DNA of 64,000 nucleotides from Kurthia huakuii LAM0618. Its GTDB lineage: Bacteria; Bacillota; Bacilli; Bacillales_A; Planococcaceae. Positions 13,132-23,743 of this stretch are shown one piece after another. Below the pieces are notes generated by a model. That model saw nothing but the letters and a program-made list of their open reading frames with translations, did no database searches and was not told the DNA's origin. A program made the position numbers and the translations under genes. The number at the start of each line of letters is the position of its first letter. The stretch's first letter is position 1. The stretch is from positions 186,001 through 250,000 of the forward strand of contig NZ_AYTB01000007.1 of assembly GCF_000505545.1 (NCBI RefSeq). The letters run 5' to 3'.

Positions 13132-13764
13132 ATGGCAATTCAACACGATGTAGCAAAAGGTATGTTAGAAGTAGGAGCAGTAGAGTTAAGTCCAAATGAT
13201 TTATTCACATGGGCATCAGGTATTAAATCACCAATTTATTGCGATACACGTCTAACAATATCATTTCCAAAAGTACGTAAAGTTATCGCACAAGGTTTAG
13301 CAGACTTAATCGAAGAAAAGTTCCCAGGTACTGAGCTTGTAGCTGGTACGGCAACAGCAGGTATTCCACATGCTGCATGGGTAGCGGATATTTTAGATTT
13401 AGCGATGGTTTATGTTCGTTCAAAACCGAAAGATCATGGTCGCGGTAAACAAACGGAAGGGAAATTCCAAGCGGGTGCTAAAACAGTTGTCATTGAAGAT
13501 ATCGTCTCAACAGGTGGTTCTTCAATCAACGCAGTAGAAGCATTAAATCGTGAAGGTGCTGACGTATTAGGTGTGGTATCTGTGTACTCATACCTATTAC
13601 CAGCTGCATTAGAAAACTTTGAAAAAGCGGGTGTTCCTTATTATAGCCTATCCAATTTCGAAGCATTAATTGAAGCAGCAAAAGAAACAGGTGCCATTGA
13701 AGAAGCTGATATTCCAGGTTTACTTGGCTGGTATGAAGATTTAAAAGCAGGTAATTTAAAATAA
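13132..13764 (+). CDS. pyrE: Orotate phosphoribosyltransferase
   Basis: PyrE joins orotate and PRPP to form OMP. The 210-residue protein has the type I phosphoribosyltransferase PRPP motif VVIEDIVSTGGSS (119-131) and the flexible-loop region near KDHGRGK. The ATG at 13132 lies two bases after the pyrF stop with GGGAGG upstream. It is the last gene of the operon and is closed by a strong terminator. Confidence 0.97.
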   Translation: MAIQHDVAKGMLEVGAVELSPNDLFTWASGIKSPIYCDTRLTISFPKVRKVIAQGLADLIEEKFPGTELVAGTATAGIPHAAWVADILDLAMVYVRSKPKDHGRGKQTEGKFQAGAKTVVIEDIVSTGGSSINAVEALNREGADVLGVVSVYSYLLPAALENFEKAGVPYYSLSNFEALIEAAKETGAIEEADIPGLLGWYEDLKAGNLK

Positions 13765-13775
13765 TTGTCGCTAAA

Positions 13776-13812
13776 AGAGAAATTGCACAAGTGTGCGATT
13801 TCTCTTTTTTTG
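13776..13812 (+). terminator. Terminator of the pyr operon
   Basis: A 13-bp stem with one wobble pair (13776-13788 with 13793-13805), a 4-base loop and a run of seven T. Confidence 0.9.
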
Positions 13813-14028
13813 TTGTGATAAAATGAAGTGGTCATCGTAGGATGTTTGAGTGTGAATACAACGACTATAGCATTTTCAGCAGAAGAACAATAATGCGCTT
13901 TGGCTGAAAATGAAGAGGAAAAACAGATGATTTTTACATTATGAGAGAAAAAAGAGTTGTTTGCTAAAGTTTGTGACGCTAAAATAGCCTACTTTTTAAA
14001 AGTTGTAGAAATCACTTGAAAAGACATA
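13813..14028. other. Gene-free spacer between pyrE and the chemoreceptor
   Basis: No convincing gene was found here. The stretch holds only very short frames without good ribosome-binding sites. It contains one perfect 10-bp inverted repeat, CATTTTCAGC at 13871-13880 and GCTGAAAATG at 13903-13912. In B. subtilis the cysH sulfate-assimilation cluster follows pyrE; nothing of it is recognisable here. Confidence 0.6.
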
Positions 14029-14060
14029 CAAAAAAACAGGAATCGTGCGCGATTCCTGTT
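14029..14060 (-). terminator. Terminator of the chemoreceptor gene (two-way)
   Basis: A perfect 10-bp stem (14036-14045 with 14050-14059) with a TGCG loop, flanked by A-rich DNA on the left and T-rich DNA on the right, so it can work on both strands. It lies 14 bases past the stop codon of the minus-strand gene. Confidence 0.85.
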
Positions 14061-14073
14061 TTTTGTCCAATGA

Positions 14074-16074
14074 TTACGTTTCTTGAATGCGATATTTACT
14101 TGTCGTACCATGTAAGCTTGATGATATTTCTTGTAATGAAGATACGGTATCATCCATATCATGCATAAAGTCTGCTTGCTGTTCGGACGCAGAAACCATC
14201 TTGTTGACATTTTCAACAGATTGTCGTGCTAATTGCTGAATATGTTCAACAGAAGCTGTAATTTCTTCGGTGTTAGCAGACATCGCCTCTGATGATGATG
14301 ACACCGTTTCAATGTCATCGCCAATACTTTCAATACCAGCTGCTATTGTTTGGAACGAAAGCTGTGCCTTCGATGCAATCTGCTGTCCTGTTGTTACAAC
14401 AGCAGATGTGCTATTGATTGCTTGTGCGACCTCTTTTGTATTTGTTTGTACATTTTCAACAACCGCGACAATTTCATCAGCCGATTTTTTTGTTTGCTCG
14501 GCGAGTTTGCGTACTTCCTCGGCTACGACTGCAAAGCCTTTTCCAGCGTCCCCAGCACGTGCTGCTTCAATCGACGCGTTTAGCGCTAATAAATTTGTTT
14601 GGTCTGCAATATCGGTAATGATATTAATAAATTCGCCAATACGGTCGCTTAATCCAACAAGTTGCGATGTTTTTTCAACGGCTGCCTTTGTTGAGTTATC
14701 GATTTCGTATAGCTGTGCCATAAATTCTTGAACGATAGCGACCCCTTCACTAGCTTCTCCTTCAGTGCGATTTGATTTCATTAAAATATCCGTAATGGCG
14801 TCTGAAATATTTTGAATGCTGCGCGCTAAATCTTCCATCGCATGTGTACTATCTTCTGTGCTTTCAAATTGAATGCGTGCAGCCTGTGCAATTTCAATAC
14901 TTTGTGCTTTGATTTGCTCCGTTGCAGTTAATGAAAAATCCGTGCGTTCATCGATTGCAGTTGTCGCATCATTAATCGCGCCAGCTTGTGATTTTAAATC
15001 GCCCATAATGTGTTGTAAATTGTCCATCATCGCGTTGAAGGCGGTCACAAGTTGCCCAATTTCATCGCGTGAATGCAACTCAATGCGCTTCGTCAAATCC
15101 GCATCCCCGTCACTAATATCTTCTAATGAATTGCGAATATGTAAAATACGTTTGATTTGTCGTGTAATCGTTAAGGCAGACATCGCTGCAATAAATATAA
15201 TAGAAACAATCGCCGCGATAATTGTGCTCACTAAAATATTCGTTAAAACAGAGGCATCAATCGCTAGTACCAGATAGTGACCATTATTTAGTTTCTTCGT
15301 AAATTGGGATACACGTTTGCCATCATAATGCCCTTTTTTTGAGCTGATTTCTTGTTTAATTGCAGCTACGTCAAAGCCTGCATCTGTTAATGAGTGGTTA
15401 GACGTAGCGGTAATTTTTTTACCGTCTGCATTAACAATTGCAGCATATAACACTGTATCACCGAGTTGCTTTTGTAGCTGTTTCATATAGTATTCGCTAC
15501 CGATTTGTTGTTCTAACGTTAATAGTTTTTCGCCATTACGCGCAATTTGAATGATTTGTGGTGTTGCGGGGTCCCAGCTTGAAACGCCGACAAACTTAAA
15601 AAATTCGCCATCGACGTCACGAATTTGAGCAGGCTGTACAATTTGTGTTGTGTCGCCCTCTAACAATGACATATATTCTACGGCTTGTCCGTTTGGATCA
15701 GCACCAAAATTAAAATCAATTTTTTGCGCAACCGACGTTTCGGTCGTATTGCCTTTATCATCGGTACTCCAAATTTCGTCAATGTCACCGCGCTCGGCAA
15801 TTTTTTTTAGCTCTTCATATGTACCACCTTGATTAATAATATAAGATGCCATGACCGATTGCCCAATCATTTCACGCTCCATAATATTTTCAGCAACGTC
15901 ACGTGCCGTTAAGGCATTATTTAATCCTAATGATACGGATTGAACGAGCGCCTCACCGTTTTGTTTAATGGAGTTGTTTGTCATCGTATAAATAAAAAGT
16001 GAAAAAATAGCAATAATCAATACGACAATTAACGTAATAGGTGCCATGATTTTTGCGCGTACTGTTTTAAACAT
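14074..16074 (-). CDS. Methyl-accepting chemotaxis protein
   Basis: This is a membrane chemoreceptor expected to signal to CheA/CheW. The 666 residues contain a membrane helix (about 10-31), an extracellular sensor of about 245 residues that looks like a double-Cache fold, a second membrane helix (277-303), HAMP (304-356) and a long cytoplasmic coiled coil. The signalling tip holds [18 protein letters not shown] near residues 491-508. ATG 16074 has AAGGAGG 7 bases upstream; in-frame codons further upstream lie before that site. It stands alone on the minus strand between two terminators, with no che genes nearby. The ligand is unknown. Confidence 0.93.
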   Translation of the reverse strand: MFKTVRAKIMAPITLIVVLIIAIFSLFIYTMTNNSIKQNGEALVQSVSLGLNNALTARDVAENIMEREMIGQSVMASYIINQGGTYEELKKIAERGDIDEIWSTDDKGNTTETSVAQKIDFNFGADPNGQAVEYMSLLEGDTTQIVQPAQIRDVDGEFFKFVGVSSWDPATPQIIQIARNGEKLLTLEQQIGSEYYMKQLQKQLGDTVLYAAIVNADGKKITATSNHSLTDAGFDVAAIKQEISSKKGHYDGKRVSQFTKKLNNGHYLVLAIDASVLTNILVSTIIAAIVSIIFIAAMSALTITRQIKRILHIRNSLEDISDGDADLTKRIELHSRDEIGQLVTAFNAMMDNLQHIMGDLKSQAGAINDATTAIDERTDFSLTATEQIKAQSIEIAQAARIQFESTEDSTHAMEDLARSIQNISDAITDILMKSNRTEGEASEGVAIVQEFMAQLYEIDNSTKAAVEKTSQLVGLSDRIGEFINIITDIADQTNLLALNASIEAARAGDAGKGFAVVAEEVRKLAEQTKKSADEIVAVVENVQTNTKEVAQAINSTSAVVTTGQQIASKAQLSFQTIAAGIESIGDDIETVSSSSEAMSANTEEITASVEHIQQLARQSVENVNKMVSASEQQADFMHDMDDTVSSLQEISSSLHGTTSKYRIQET

Positions 16075-16370
16075 GTAAGAACCTCCTTGATATATGGAAT
16101 ATAGGTTTATAATAATACAAAAAACCATTTAATAGTATAAAAATTAAGTAAAAAATACCACTTTATTGTGAAAGTATGAATTTTTTGAAACGTTTTATCC
16201 CTTTTTTTGAAAATGCGAATATTAATGGTGATTCGATAGTCATAAATGGGGAGGATACGAAAATTATATTATATGTTTTGTGATAGTGTTTTGGGGAAAA
16301 ATTACAATTGAAGGTGGTGATGATTTTTTGCATAGAAAAGGGAGACATCACATCATTTCTTTGTCTAATA
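16075..16370. other. AT-rich spacer upstream of the chemoreceptor
   Basis: About 300 bases without a well-supported gene. Two tiny plus-strand frames exist. One is ATG 16176-16283 (35 codons, weak ribosome-binding site). The other is TTG 16328-16414 (28 codons, behind AAGGTGGTG at 16311-16319), but it runs through the terminator hairpin. Neither is recognised. The chemoreceptor promoter must lie in the left part, but no clear box pair was found. Confidence 0.45.
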
Positions 16371-16412
16371 AAAACACCGATGACTTGGGCGAACAAGTCA
16401 TCGGTGTTTTTT
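16371..16412 (-). terminator. Terminator of rqcH (two-way)
   Basis: A perfect 15-bp stem (16373-16387 with 16394-16408) and a 6-base loop, with A-run and T-run flanks suited to both strands. It abuts the rqcH stop codon. Confidence 0.88.
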
Positions 16413-18096
16413 AGCGATGTTCTAATTTCATAATTTGATCTTCATCAGGGTCGATAAAAATCGTTTTTTGCTCAAAGTAGTTTACAAAGCCCGGCTTTGC
16501 ACCACTCGGTTTTTTCACATGGCGAGCTTGCGTGTAGTCAACTGGTACAGAAGTTGAGGCGCGCGCCTTACTAAAGTATGCGGCAAGGTTAGCTGCCTCG
16601 CGCATTGTTGGTTCATCAGGCGTTTCTTCGTGAATGACAACATGCGAGCCAGGAATATCTTTTGTGTGCATCCAAATTTCATTTTTACGGGCAATTTTAA
16701 ACGTTAAATAATCATTTTGTTTATTGTTTTTCCCGACAGAAATGCGCGTTCCTGTAGAAGAAATGTATTCTTCAGGTTGAGGTCGCGTTGACTTCTTACG
16801 ACGTTTTGATTTTTTCAGCTTCATATAGCCTTGGTCTGCTAACTCTTCGCGAATTTCTTCGATATCAGCAGGAGAGGCTTGTTCAACTTGCTGCATAATT
16901 ATTTCAAAGTACGCAATGTCATCATTTGTTTTATCGATTTGCTCTTGTACCATGATAAGCGCATTTTTGTATTTATTATATTTGGCGTAGTAGCTTTTCG
17001 CATTTTCAATCGGTGTTTTGCGTACGCTAATCGGAATCGTAACGGGTTCATTTGTATAGTAGTTTGTAACGGTCACTTCCGACGGCCCTTTTTCAAAGTT
17101 ATACAGATTGGCCATTAACAATTCGCCATACAATTGGTATTGGTCGAGCGTTTGTGCACGTTTTAAATCTTTGTCTAATTTTTTTAATTTTAATTTTAGT
17201 TTGTTTAACTCACTATGAATCCAACGTTCTAAGTCACCTGCTTGCTGTTTGACGCGGTCGCGTTCGGCGCGCGCAAAAAACGTACGGTCAAGCAATGCGC
17301 TAAGCGTAGGATAGACGATTTGCTGCGCATCGACATGCGTGAGAGCAATCGGTGAAAAAAATACTTTGTTGCCGACTTCAATATAAGTAGGTGCATTGCC
17401 ACCATCTTTAAATTGTTGCATGAATGGTTGAAATGCATCCGCCATCGGTGTATTTGTCGTTGTTGTGCGATGGACAAATTCTTTTGCGTGAAGAGGACTA
17501 AAGCCGATAAATTCTTCGACGATTTCTTGTGGCTCGCGCGGCATGCCGAAGAAATCATCGAGTTCATTTAGTGAAATCGTTAACGGATTTTCTTTATCTT
17601 GTTTAGGAGGCTCAATGTATTCAAATCCTGGAAGAACAGTACGATAGCTATTTACGCTAGGTGGTAAATGCTTTAAGCTATCAACAATTTTCCCTTGTTC
17701 TTCAACGAGAATTAAATTACTGTGGCGGCCCATAATTTCTGCATATAATTTACGTGTTGTTGGGTCACCGATTTCATTTGTTGCCGTAATTGTTAACACG
17801 ATAATGCGATCAGAACCTAATTGTTCAATCGATTCGATAAAGCCACCTTCGATATGCTTGCGCAAAAGCGTACAAAACATCGGTGGTTCTGGTGGATTTT
17901 CAATTGTTTGCTCTGTAACATGAACACGTGCGTAAGATGGATGAATCGAAAATAGTAATTTATCGTTACGTCCATTTGCGCGGACGGTGAATACAATTTC
18001 TTGTGCGTTTGGTTGGTGGATGCGTGCAATACGTCCTGTGACAAACTGTTGTAGCTCTTTTGTCATTGCGACGGTAAATAAGCCATCATATGCCAT
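16411..18096 (-). CDS. rqcH: Rqc2/RqcH-type ribosome quality control factor (NFACT protein)
   Basis: RqcH binds 50S subunits holding stalled peptidyl-tRNA and adds C-terminal alanine tails that mark the peptide for degradation. The 561-residue protein has the order NFACT-N (FbpA-like), helix-hairpin, long coiled coil with basic segments, and a C-terminal NFACT-R domain (KNEIWMHTKDIPGSHVVI). The conserved Asp-Arg pair needed for tailing is present (residues 96-97). ATG 18096 has AGAGG 9 bases upstream; a TTG two codons earlier is too close to it. It corresponds to yloA; older names are FbpA or fibronectin-binding protein. Confidence 0.94.
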   Translation of the reverse strand: MAYDGLFTVAMTKELQQFVTGRIARIHQPNAQEIVFTVRANGRNDKLLFSIHPSYARVHVTEQTIENPPEPPMFCTLLRKHIEGGFIESIEQLGSDRIIVLTITATNEIGDPTTRKLYAEIMGRHSNLILVEEQGKIVDSLKHLPPSVNSYRTVLPGFEYIEPPKQDKENPLTISLNELDDFFGMPREPQEIVEEFIGFSPLHAKEFVHRTTTTNTPMADAFQPFMQQFKDGGNAPTYIEVGNKVFFSPIALTHVDAQQIVYPTLSALLDRTFFARAERDRVKQQAGDLERWIHSELNKLKLKLKKLDKDLKRAQTLDQYQLYGELLMANLYNFEKGPSEVTVTNYYTNEPVTIPISVRKTPIENAKSYYAKYNKYKNALIMVQEQIDKTNDDIAYFEIIMQQVEQASPADIEEIREELADQGYMKLKKSKRRKKSTRPQPEEYISSTGTRISVGKNNKQNDYLTFKIARKNEIWMHTKDIPGSHVVIHEETPDEPTMREAANLAAYFSKARASTSVPVDYTQARHVKKPSGAKPGFVNYFEQKTIFIDPDEDQIMKLEHR

Positions 18097-18130
18097 AATC
18101 AAAAACCTCTTTCATTTTTAACGTCCTTTT

Positions 18131-18139
18131 ATTTTACCA
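18131..18139 (-). promoter_or_regulatory. Candidate extended -10 element of rqcH
   Basis: Read on the minus strand, TGGTAAAAT gives a TGn extended -10 box about 35 bases before the rqcH start. No good -35 box is visible. Confidence 0.35.
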
Positions 18140-18213
18140 TTTCTTATGGACGCTGTGTCTTTTTAACGATTAGTTGATTTTTTAAAATCGACAAGCAAAA
18201 ATATTCGTTGCTA

Positions 18214-18222
18214 TGCTATACT
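18214..18222 (+). promoter_or_regulatory. Candidate extended -10 promoter of yicC
   Basis: TGCTATACT is an extended -10 element 33 bases before the yicC start, in the divergent gap with rqcH. The -35 region is weak. Confidence 0.45.
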
Positions 18223-18255
18223 TATACTATTATGCAAAGAAGGATGTGACTGACC

Positions 18256-19131
18256 TTGGTTCGTAGCATGACTGGATTTGGTAGGGGTGTCACACAGACG
18301 GAACATTTCCAATTAACGGTAGAGATTCGCTCGGTCAATCATCGTTTTTTAGAAATTTCTAGCCGCTTTCCAAAAGAGTGGATGGAAGCCGAACTTGCAG
18401 CAAAAAAAATGTTACAAGCGCGGTTATCACGAGGGAAAGTAGATGTTTCTGTCTTTGTGAATGAAAATCAACAGCATGAGCAAAGGATGGTCATTAATTG
18501 GCCGCTTGTTAATGCCTATAAAGCAGCGCGAAAAGAGTTAGCAGCCGTTGTTCCATTAAAAGAACAATGGGATATGTCCGAGTTGCTAAAGCTAGAGGGT
18601 GCTTTAACAGTAGAAGCTGCACAGTTGCCGCATGAAGAGGTTATTGAAGCGGTCAATGATGCAGTTTCAGAGGCATTAGATAATTTAATTGCGATGCGTG
18701 AACGAGAAGGTATTGTATTACATGAAGTCATGTGCGGTTTTAAGCAGGAGCTTGTCGAGCAAATTGAATGTATTCGCGCTGTATCAGGTGATGCCGTTGT
18801 GAAGTATCGCGAAAAGCTTTTATTACGAATCAAAGAAGTGACTGATAGTGCAATTGTTGATGAACGCATCTTAACCGAAGTAGCGGTGTTTGCGGAAAAA
18901 ATCGATATCGCTGAAGAGCTAGATCGTTTAAATAGTCACCTAAAACAATTAGATGAAACACTAGTAGAAGATAGTTCAATTGGGCGAAAGCTCGATTTTC
19001 TTTTGCAAGAAATTCATCGTGAAACAAATACGATTGGTTCAAAAAATCAATCATCAGAAGCATTTGTAGCAGTGGTACAAATGAAATCAGTTCTTGAAAA
19101 AATGCGAGAACAAGTTCAAAATATTGAATAA
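18256..19131 (+). CDS. YicC-family endoribonuclease
   Basis: The family (YicC in E. coli, YloC in B. subtilis) consists of metal-dependent endoribonucleases involved in small-RNA and stationary-phase functions. The 291-residue protein has the N-terminal YicC domain starting SMTGFGRG and the C-terminal DUF1732 region with HRETNTIGSK, both hallmarks of the family. The TTG start at 18256 gives the usual SMTGFGR leader; ATG 18268 is the alternative. It precedes gmk, but the remA gene usually found between them is absent. Confidence 0.93.
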   Translation: MVRSMTGFGRGVTQTEHFQLTVEIRSVNHRFLEISSRFPKEWMEAELAAKKMLQARLSRGKVDVSVFVNENQQHEQRMVINWPLVNAYKAARKELAAVVPLKEQWDMSELLKLEGALTVEAAQLPHEEVIEAVNDAVSEALDNLIAMREREGIVLHEVMCGFKQELVEQIECIRAVSGDAVVKYREKLLLRIKEVTDSAIVDERILTEVAVFAEKIDIAEELDRLNSHLKQLDETLVEDSSIGRKLDFLLQEIHRETNTIGSKNQSSEAFVAVVQMKSVLEKMREQVQNIE

Positions 19132-19154
19132 TCACTAAAAAAAATGTAAAATAA

Positions 19155-19802
<648 letters not shown>

Positions 19803-19805
19803 CCG

Positions 19806-20030
19806 ATGATTTATCCATCAGTTGACGTATTAAAAACAAAAATTGATTCAAAATATTCTCTAGTGAGCCTTGCTGCAAAACGCGCGCGCAATATGCAAGA
19901 AGGTTCTCCTGAACTTTTAAGCGAATATAAATCAGTGAAAAATGTTGGGAAAGCACTTGAAGAAGTAGCTGCAGGCATTTTAACAAAAGAAAAACAAGAC
20001 GAATCAAAAGTATACGAAGACGAAGTTTAA
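19806..20030 (+). CDS. rpoZ: RNA polymerase omega subunit
   Basis: A small subunit that wraps the beta-prime C-terminus and helps assemble and stabilise RNA polymerase. The 74 residues contain the conserved core [15 protein letters not shown] in the first 32 residues. It is directly downstream of gmk, the usual place in Bacillota, and shares its transcript. Confidence 0.96.
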   Translation: MIYPSVDVLKTKIDSKYSLVSLAAKRARNMQEGSPELLSEYKSVKNVGKALEEVAAGILTKEKQDESKVYEDEV

Positions 20031-20068
20031 TTTCGCCATCAACAACAATTACTCGATGAGAATCGAAG

Positions 20069-20107
20069 AAGCTCCCAGGTATGATTCTTGGGAGCTTTCT
20101 ATTTTAT
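20069..20107 (+). terminator. Possible weak terminator between rpoZ and coaBC
   Basis: A 9-bp stem AAGCTCCCA (20069-20077) with TGGGAGCTT (20089-20097) and an 11-base loop is followed by a mixed T-rich tail. It may only partly stop transcription before coaBC. Confidence 0.5.
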
Positions 20108-20122
20108 TGAGGAGGAATCAAC

Positions 20123-21325
20123 ATGCTCGTAAATAAAAAAATTCTACTATGTGTTTCGGGTGGTATCGCTGTTTATAAAGCCATTGCGCTCGTTAGTAAA
20201 TTAACGCAAGCTGGTGCCCAAGTAAAAGTCATTATGACTGAGTCAGCACGCCAATTTGTCAATCCGTTAAGCTTTCAAGTGATGTCTAAAAATGATGTTT
20301 TTTATGATACGTTCGATGAAAAAGATTCACATGTTATTGCGCATATTGATTTAGCAGGCTGGGCAGATTTAGTCCTCGTAGCGCCAGCAACAGCGAATGT
20401 CATCGGCAAGTTAGCAAATGGCATAGCCGATGATATGGTGACAACAACGTTACTAGCGACAACTGCACCTGTATGGATAGCGCCAGCGATGAATGTTCAT
20501 ATGTACGACCATCCAGCAGTGCTACGCAATATTGACCGCTTATATGCAGACGGGATTCGCTTTATTGAACCCTCTGCTGGTTATTTAGCATGTGGCTATG
20601 TTGGTAAAGGACGCCTAGAAGAGCCTGAAAAAATTACGGCACTTGTTAGTAAGTTTTTCGAACCTAAACAACTACCGTTAACAGGAAAAAAGGTTATCGT
20701 ATCTGCAGGACCAACGCTTGAACGCATTGATCCGGTGCGCTATTTATCAAACTTTTCAAGCGGTAAAATGGGCTATGCGATGGCTGAAGCGGCGCGCGAT
20801 TTAGGAGCTGATGTGACGCTTGTGCATGGGCCTGTATCATTAGCAGACCCTAATGGAATGACCGTTATTGCAGTGGAAAGCGCACAAGAGATGCTCGAGG
20901 CAATTATGATGCGTTATGCTGACGCAGATATCGTCATTAAAGCGGCTGCTGTTGCTGATTATCGTCCGAAATATGCAGCACCGCAAAAAGTGAAAAAACA
21001 GCAAGGTGACGCTCAAATTGAGTTAGAGCGTACGCCGGATATTTTAGCGACGCTTGGCGCACAAAAATCGCATCAATTATTAGTTGGCTTTGCAGCAGAA
21101 ACAAATGATATCGAAACATATGCGCTCGGAAAATTGCAACGCAAAAATGCCGATTACATTATTGCTAATGATGTGTCAAAAACGGACCGTGGCTTTGGTG
21201 CTGACAGCAATACGGTGACATTGTATGGTCATGACTTTGCTCAACAATTCCCATCAACAGCAAAGCGTGCGTTAGCAACACAATTACTTGAAACAATTAT
21301 CGCACAATCAGGTGTTGCAAAATGA
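20123..21325 (+). CDS. coaBC: Phosphopantothenoylcysteine decarboxylase / synthetase
   Basis: A bifunctional coenzyme A enzyme: CoaB joins phosphopantothenate and cysteine, and CoaC decarboxylates the product with FMN. In the 400 residues the N-terminal CoaC flavoprotein shows VSGGIAVYK, the catalytic His in HIDLAGW (H74), PAMNVHM (121-127) and the lid cysteine in ACGYVGKG (C157). The CoaB half begins near SAGPTLERIDPVR and has KNADYIIAND. The stop overlaps the priA start (ATGA). Confidence 0.97.
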   Translation: MLVNKKILLCVSGGIAVYKAIALVSKLTQAGAQVKVIMTESARQFVNPLSFQVMSKNDVFYDTFDEKDSHVIAHIDLAGWADLVLVAPATANVIGKLANGIADDMVTTTLLATTAPVWIAPAMNVHMYDHPAVLRNIDRLYADGIRFIEPSAGYLACGYVGKGRLEEPEKITALVSKFFEPKQLPLTGKKVIVSAGPTLERIDPVRYLSNFSSGKMGYAMAEAARDLGADVTLVHGPVSLADPNGMTVIAVESAQEMLEAIMMRYADADIVIKAAAVADYRPKYAAPQKVKKQQGDAQIELERTPDILATLGAQKSHQLLVGFAAETNDIETYALGKLQRKNADYIIANDVSKTDRGFGADSNTVTLYGHDFAQQFPSTAKRALATQLLETIIAQSGVAK

Positions 21326-23730
21326 TTGCAAAAGTGATTGTCGATGTGTCAGCATATCCTGTTGACCGTCCATTTGATTACGGTATTCCAGCATCTATCG
21401 CTCATTTAGTCGAGGCCGGTAGTCGCGTCAAAGTCCCTTTTGGCCGGCGCAATGTCCTCGGCTTTATCGTGGGCTTTAGCGAGACGACAGATGTCCCAGC
21501 AGGAAAGCTAAAAAATATTGCGGAGTTGCTTGATTTAATACCCGTCTTAACGGCTGAAATGCTTGAAATGGCTAAATGGATGACACAAAAAACATTGTGT
21601 TATGAAATTGATGCGCTACAAGTCATGCTACCGAATGCGTTGCGTGCAAAGTACGAAAAAAAGGTGCGATTAAATGTACCTGTAATAGAGCTTGATGAGC
21701 GCTTGCAAGCCGTTTTTGGCAAACGCCAGCAATCCGCCTATAAACTCTTTGAAAAAGAAGATTTATTAACGCCGCTAAAGCATGCAATAAACAATGGACA
21801 AGTAGAAATCATTACCGCTGTGAAACAACAAGGGACAGCAAAAACCATACGCAAAATTAAAGTGCATGACGATAAGTTTTTTTTGCAGCAACTAGCTGAA
21901 ACAATGGGTGCACGTGCGAAAAAGCAGCTCCATGTTGTACAGTGGATGTCCGAACATGCTGGGGAAGAATTTTTACCGACAGAGTTATTAAAGCTACTAG
22001 ATGTCTCCGATGCGGTATTAAAAGCGGTAGTTGAACGCGGGGCTGCATCATTTGCCGATGAAGAAACGTATCGCGACCCGTTTTCAAAAGATGTAGCAGC
22101 AACAACAGCATTGGTGCTAAACGATGAGCAACAGTATGCCTTAACGGCAATTAACGCCGCATATGATGCGAAGCGGGCCGAAACATTTTTACTGCAAGGC
22201 GTGACTGGTAGCGGGAAAACGGAAGTCTATTTACAAGCGATTCAACATGTTATGGATGAAGGAAAGCAGTCGATTGTACTCGTACCTGAAATTTCATTAA
22301 CACCACAAATGACCGAACGATTTCGCGCGCGTTTTGGCGATGCTGTTGCCGTTATGCATAGCGCGTTATCGATGGGTGAAAAATACGATGAGTGGCGGAA
22401 AGTACAGCGCGGTGAAGTGAGCGTTGTCGTTGGCGCACGCTCAGCTATTTTTGCGCCGTTTACAAATATTGGTCTTATCATTTTGGACGAAGAACATGAA
22501 TCGACATACAAACAAGAAGATACGCCGCGTTATCATGCGCGAGACGCTGCGATTTGGCGTAGTCAATTTTATAATTGCCCTGTAATTTTAGGGAGTGCAA
22601 CACCCGCACTCGAATCTTCTGCCCGCGCGCAAAAGGGACGTTATACGTTATTAAAATTAACCGAGCGTGCCAAAAATCAAGCATTGCCAACCGTAGAAAT
22701 TGTCGATATGCGCGATGAGTTACATAAAGGGAATCGCTCGATGTTTTCAACGGCGTTAGCAGAAGGTATTCGTGAACGTCTTGAGCGCAAGGAACAAATG
22801 GTGTTATTTTTAAATCGTCGAGGATTTTCTTCGTTTGTGTTATGTCGTGATTGCGGGACGGTCGTGCAATGTAAAAATTGTGATATTTCATTAACATATC
22901 ATAAAACATCGCATTCATTGCGCTGCCATTATTGTGGTTACGAGGAAGCGATGCCAACAGCATGTCCAAGTTGTCAAAGTGAGCACATTCGCTTTTTTGG
23001 TACAGGAACTCAAAAAATTGAAGAAGAACTGCATAAAGTCTTTCCGGAGGCGCGCGTACTACGTATGGATATTGATACGACGCGGCAAAAAGGTGCACAT
23101 GAACGTATTTTAGCGTCATTTGGTCGCGGCGAAGCGGATATTTTACTTGGCACGCAAATGATTGCCAAAGGACTTGATTTTCCAAACATTACGCTAGTCG
23201 GTGTCATGAGCGCTGATACGACGCTAAATTTACCAGATTTTCGTGCAGCTGAGCGTACATTTCAGCTCTTAACACAAGTGAGTGGCCGAGCAGGGCGTCA
23301 TGAGTTACCAGGGCAAGTCGTTATTCAAACGTATACACCGGAGCATTATGCAATTGAACTCGCGAAGGCACAAGACTATGAGCCATTTTATGCGCGAGAG
23401 ATGAAAATGCGTCATCGCTTTAGCTATCCGCCATACTTTTTTGTCGTTCTCGTGCAAATTAGTCATGAAGATGCGATGAAAGCATCCGACTATGCGCAGC
23501 AAGCGATGCGTTTTATTCAAGCCAATTTATCGCCACAAGTTGGTTTAATTGGACCGACACCGGCATCAATTAGCAGAATCCAAAATAGATATCGTTACCA
23601 ATGTTTGATAAAATACAAAATAGAGCCTAATTTGACTGAGGCATTGAAACAATTAATTAGAATGTATCGCACGGATTGGATAAAAGACGGTGTACAATTA
23701 TCCGTCGATTTAGATCCGTCGTCTATATAG
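21322..23730 (+). CDS. priA: Primosomal protein N' (replication restart helicase)
   Basis: PriA recognises stalled forks and loads the replisome away from oriC. The 802 residues comprise the N-terminal DNA-binding domains, a superfamily 2 helicase with Walker A GVTGSGKT (about 293-300) and DEEH, and a zinc module of four Cys pairs between about residues 511 and 555 (CRDC, CKNC, CHYC, CPSC). The ATG at 21322 overlaps the coaBC stop. Confidence 0.97.
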   Translation: MIAKVIVDVSAYPVDRPFDYGIPASIAHLVEAGSRVKVPFGRRNVLGFIVGFSETTDVPAGKLKNIAELLDLIPVLTAEMLEMAKWMTQKTLCYEIDALQVMLPNALRAKYEKKVRLNVPVIELDERLQAVFGKRQQSAYKLFEKEDLLTPLKHAINNGQVEIITAVKQQGTAKTIRKIKVHDDKFFLQQLAETMGARAKKQLHVVQWMSEHAGEEFLPTELLKLLDVSDAVLKAVVERGAASFADEETYRDPFSKDVAATTALVLNDEQQYALTAINAAYDAKRAETFLLQGVTGSGKTEVYLQAIQHVMDEGKQSIVLVPEISLTPQMTERFRARFGDAVAVMHSALSMGEKYDEWRKVQRGEVSVVVGARSAIFAPFTNIGLIILDEEHESTYKQEDTPRYHARDAAIWRSQFYNCPVILGSATPALESSARAQKGRYTLLKLTERAKNQALPTVEIVDMRDELHKGNRSMFSTALAEGIRERLERKEQMVLFLNRRGFSSFVLCRDCGTVVQCKNCDISLTYHKTSHSLRCHYCGYEEAMPTACPSCQSEHIRFFGTGTQKIEEELHKVFPEARVLRMDIDTTRQKGAHERILASFGRGEADILLGTQMIAKGLDFPNITLVGVMSADTTLNLPDFRAAERTFQLLTQVSGRAGRHELPGQVVIQTYTPEHYAIELAKAQDYEPFYAREMKMRHRFSYPPYFFVVLVQISHEDAMKASDYAQQAMRFIQANLSPQVGLIGPTPASISRIQNRYRYQCLIKYKIEPNLTEALKQLIRMYRTDWIKDGVQLSVDLDPSSI

Positions 23731-23743
23731 AAAAGAGGATTTT

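Noticed and set aside
22478-23185. Minus-strand frame of 235 codons inside priA
   Set aside because: Antisense to conserved helicase motifs; no family features, rich in Tyr and Leu as expected of a shadow frame.
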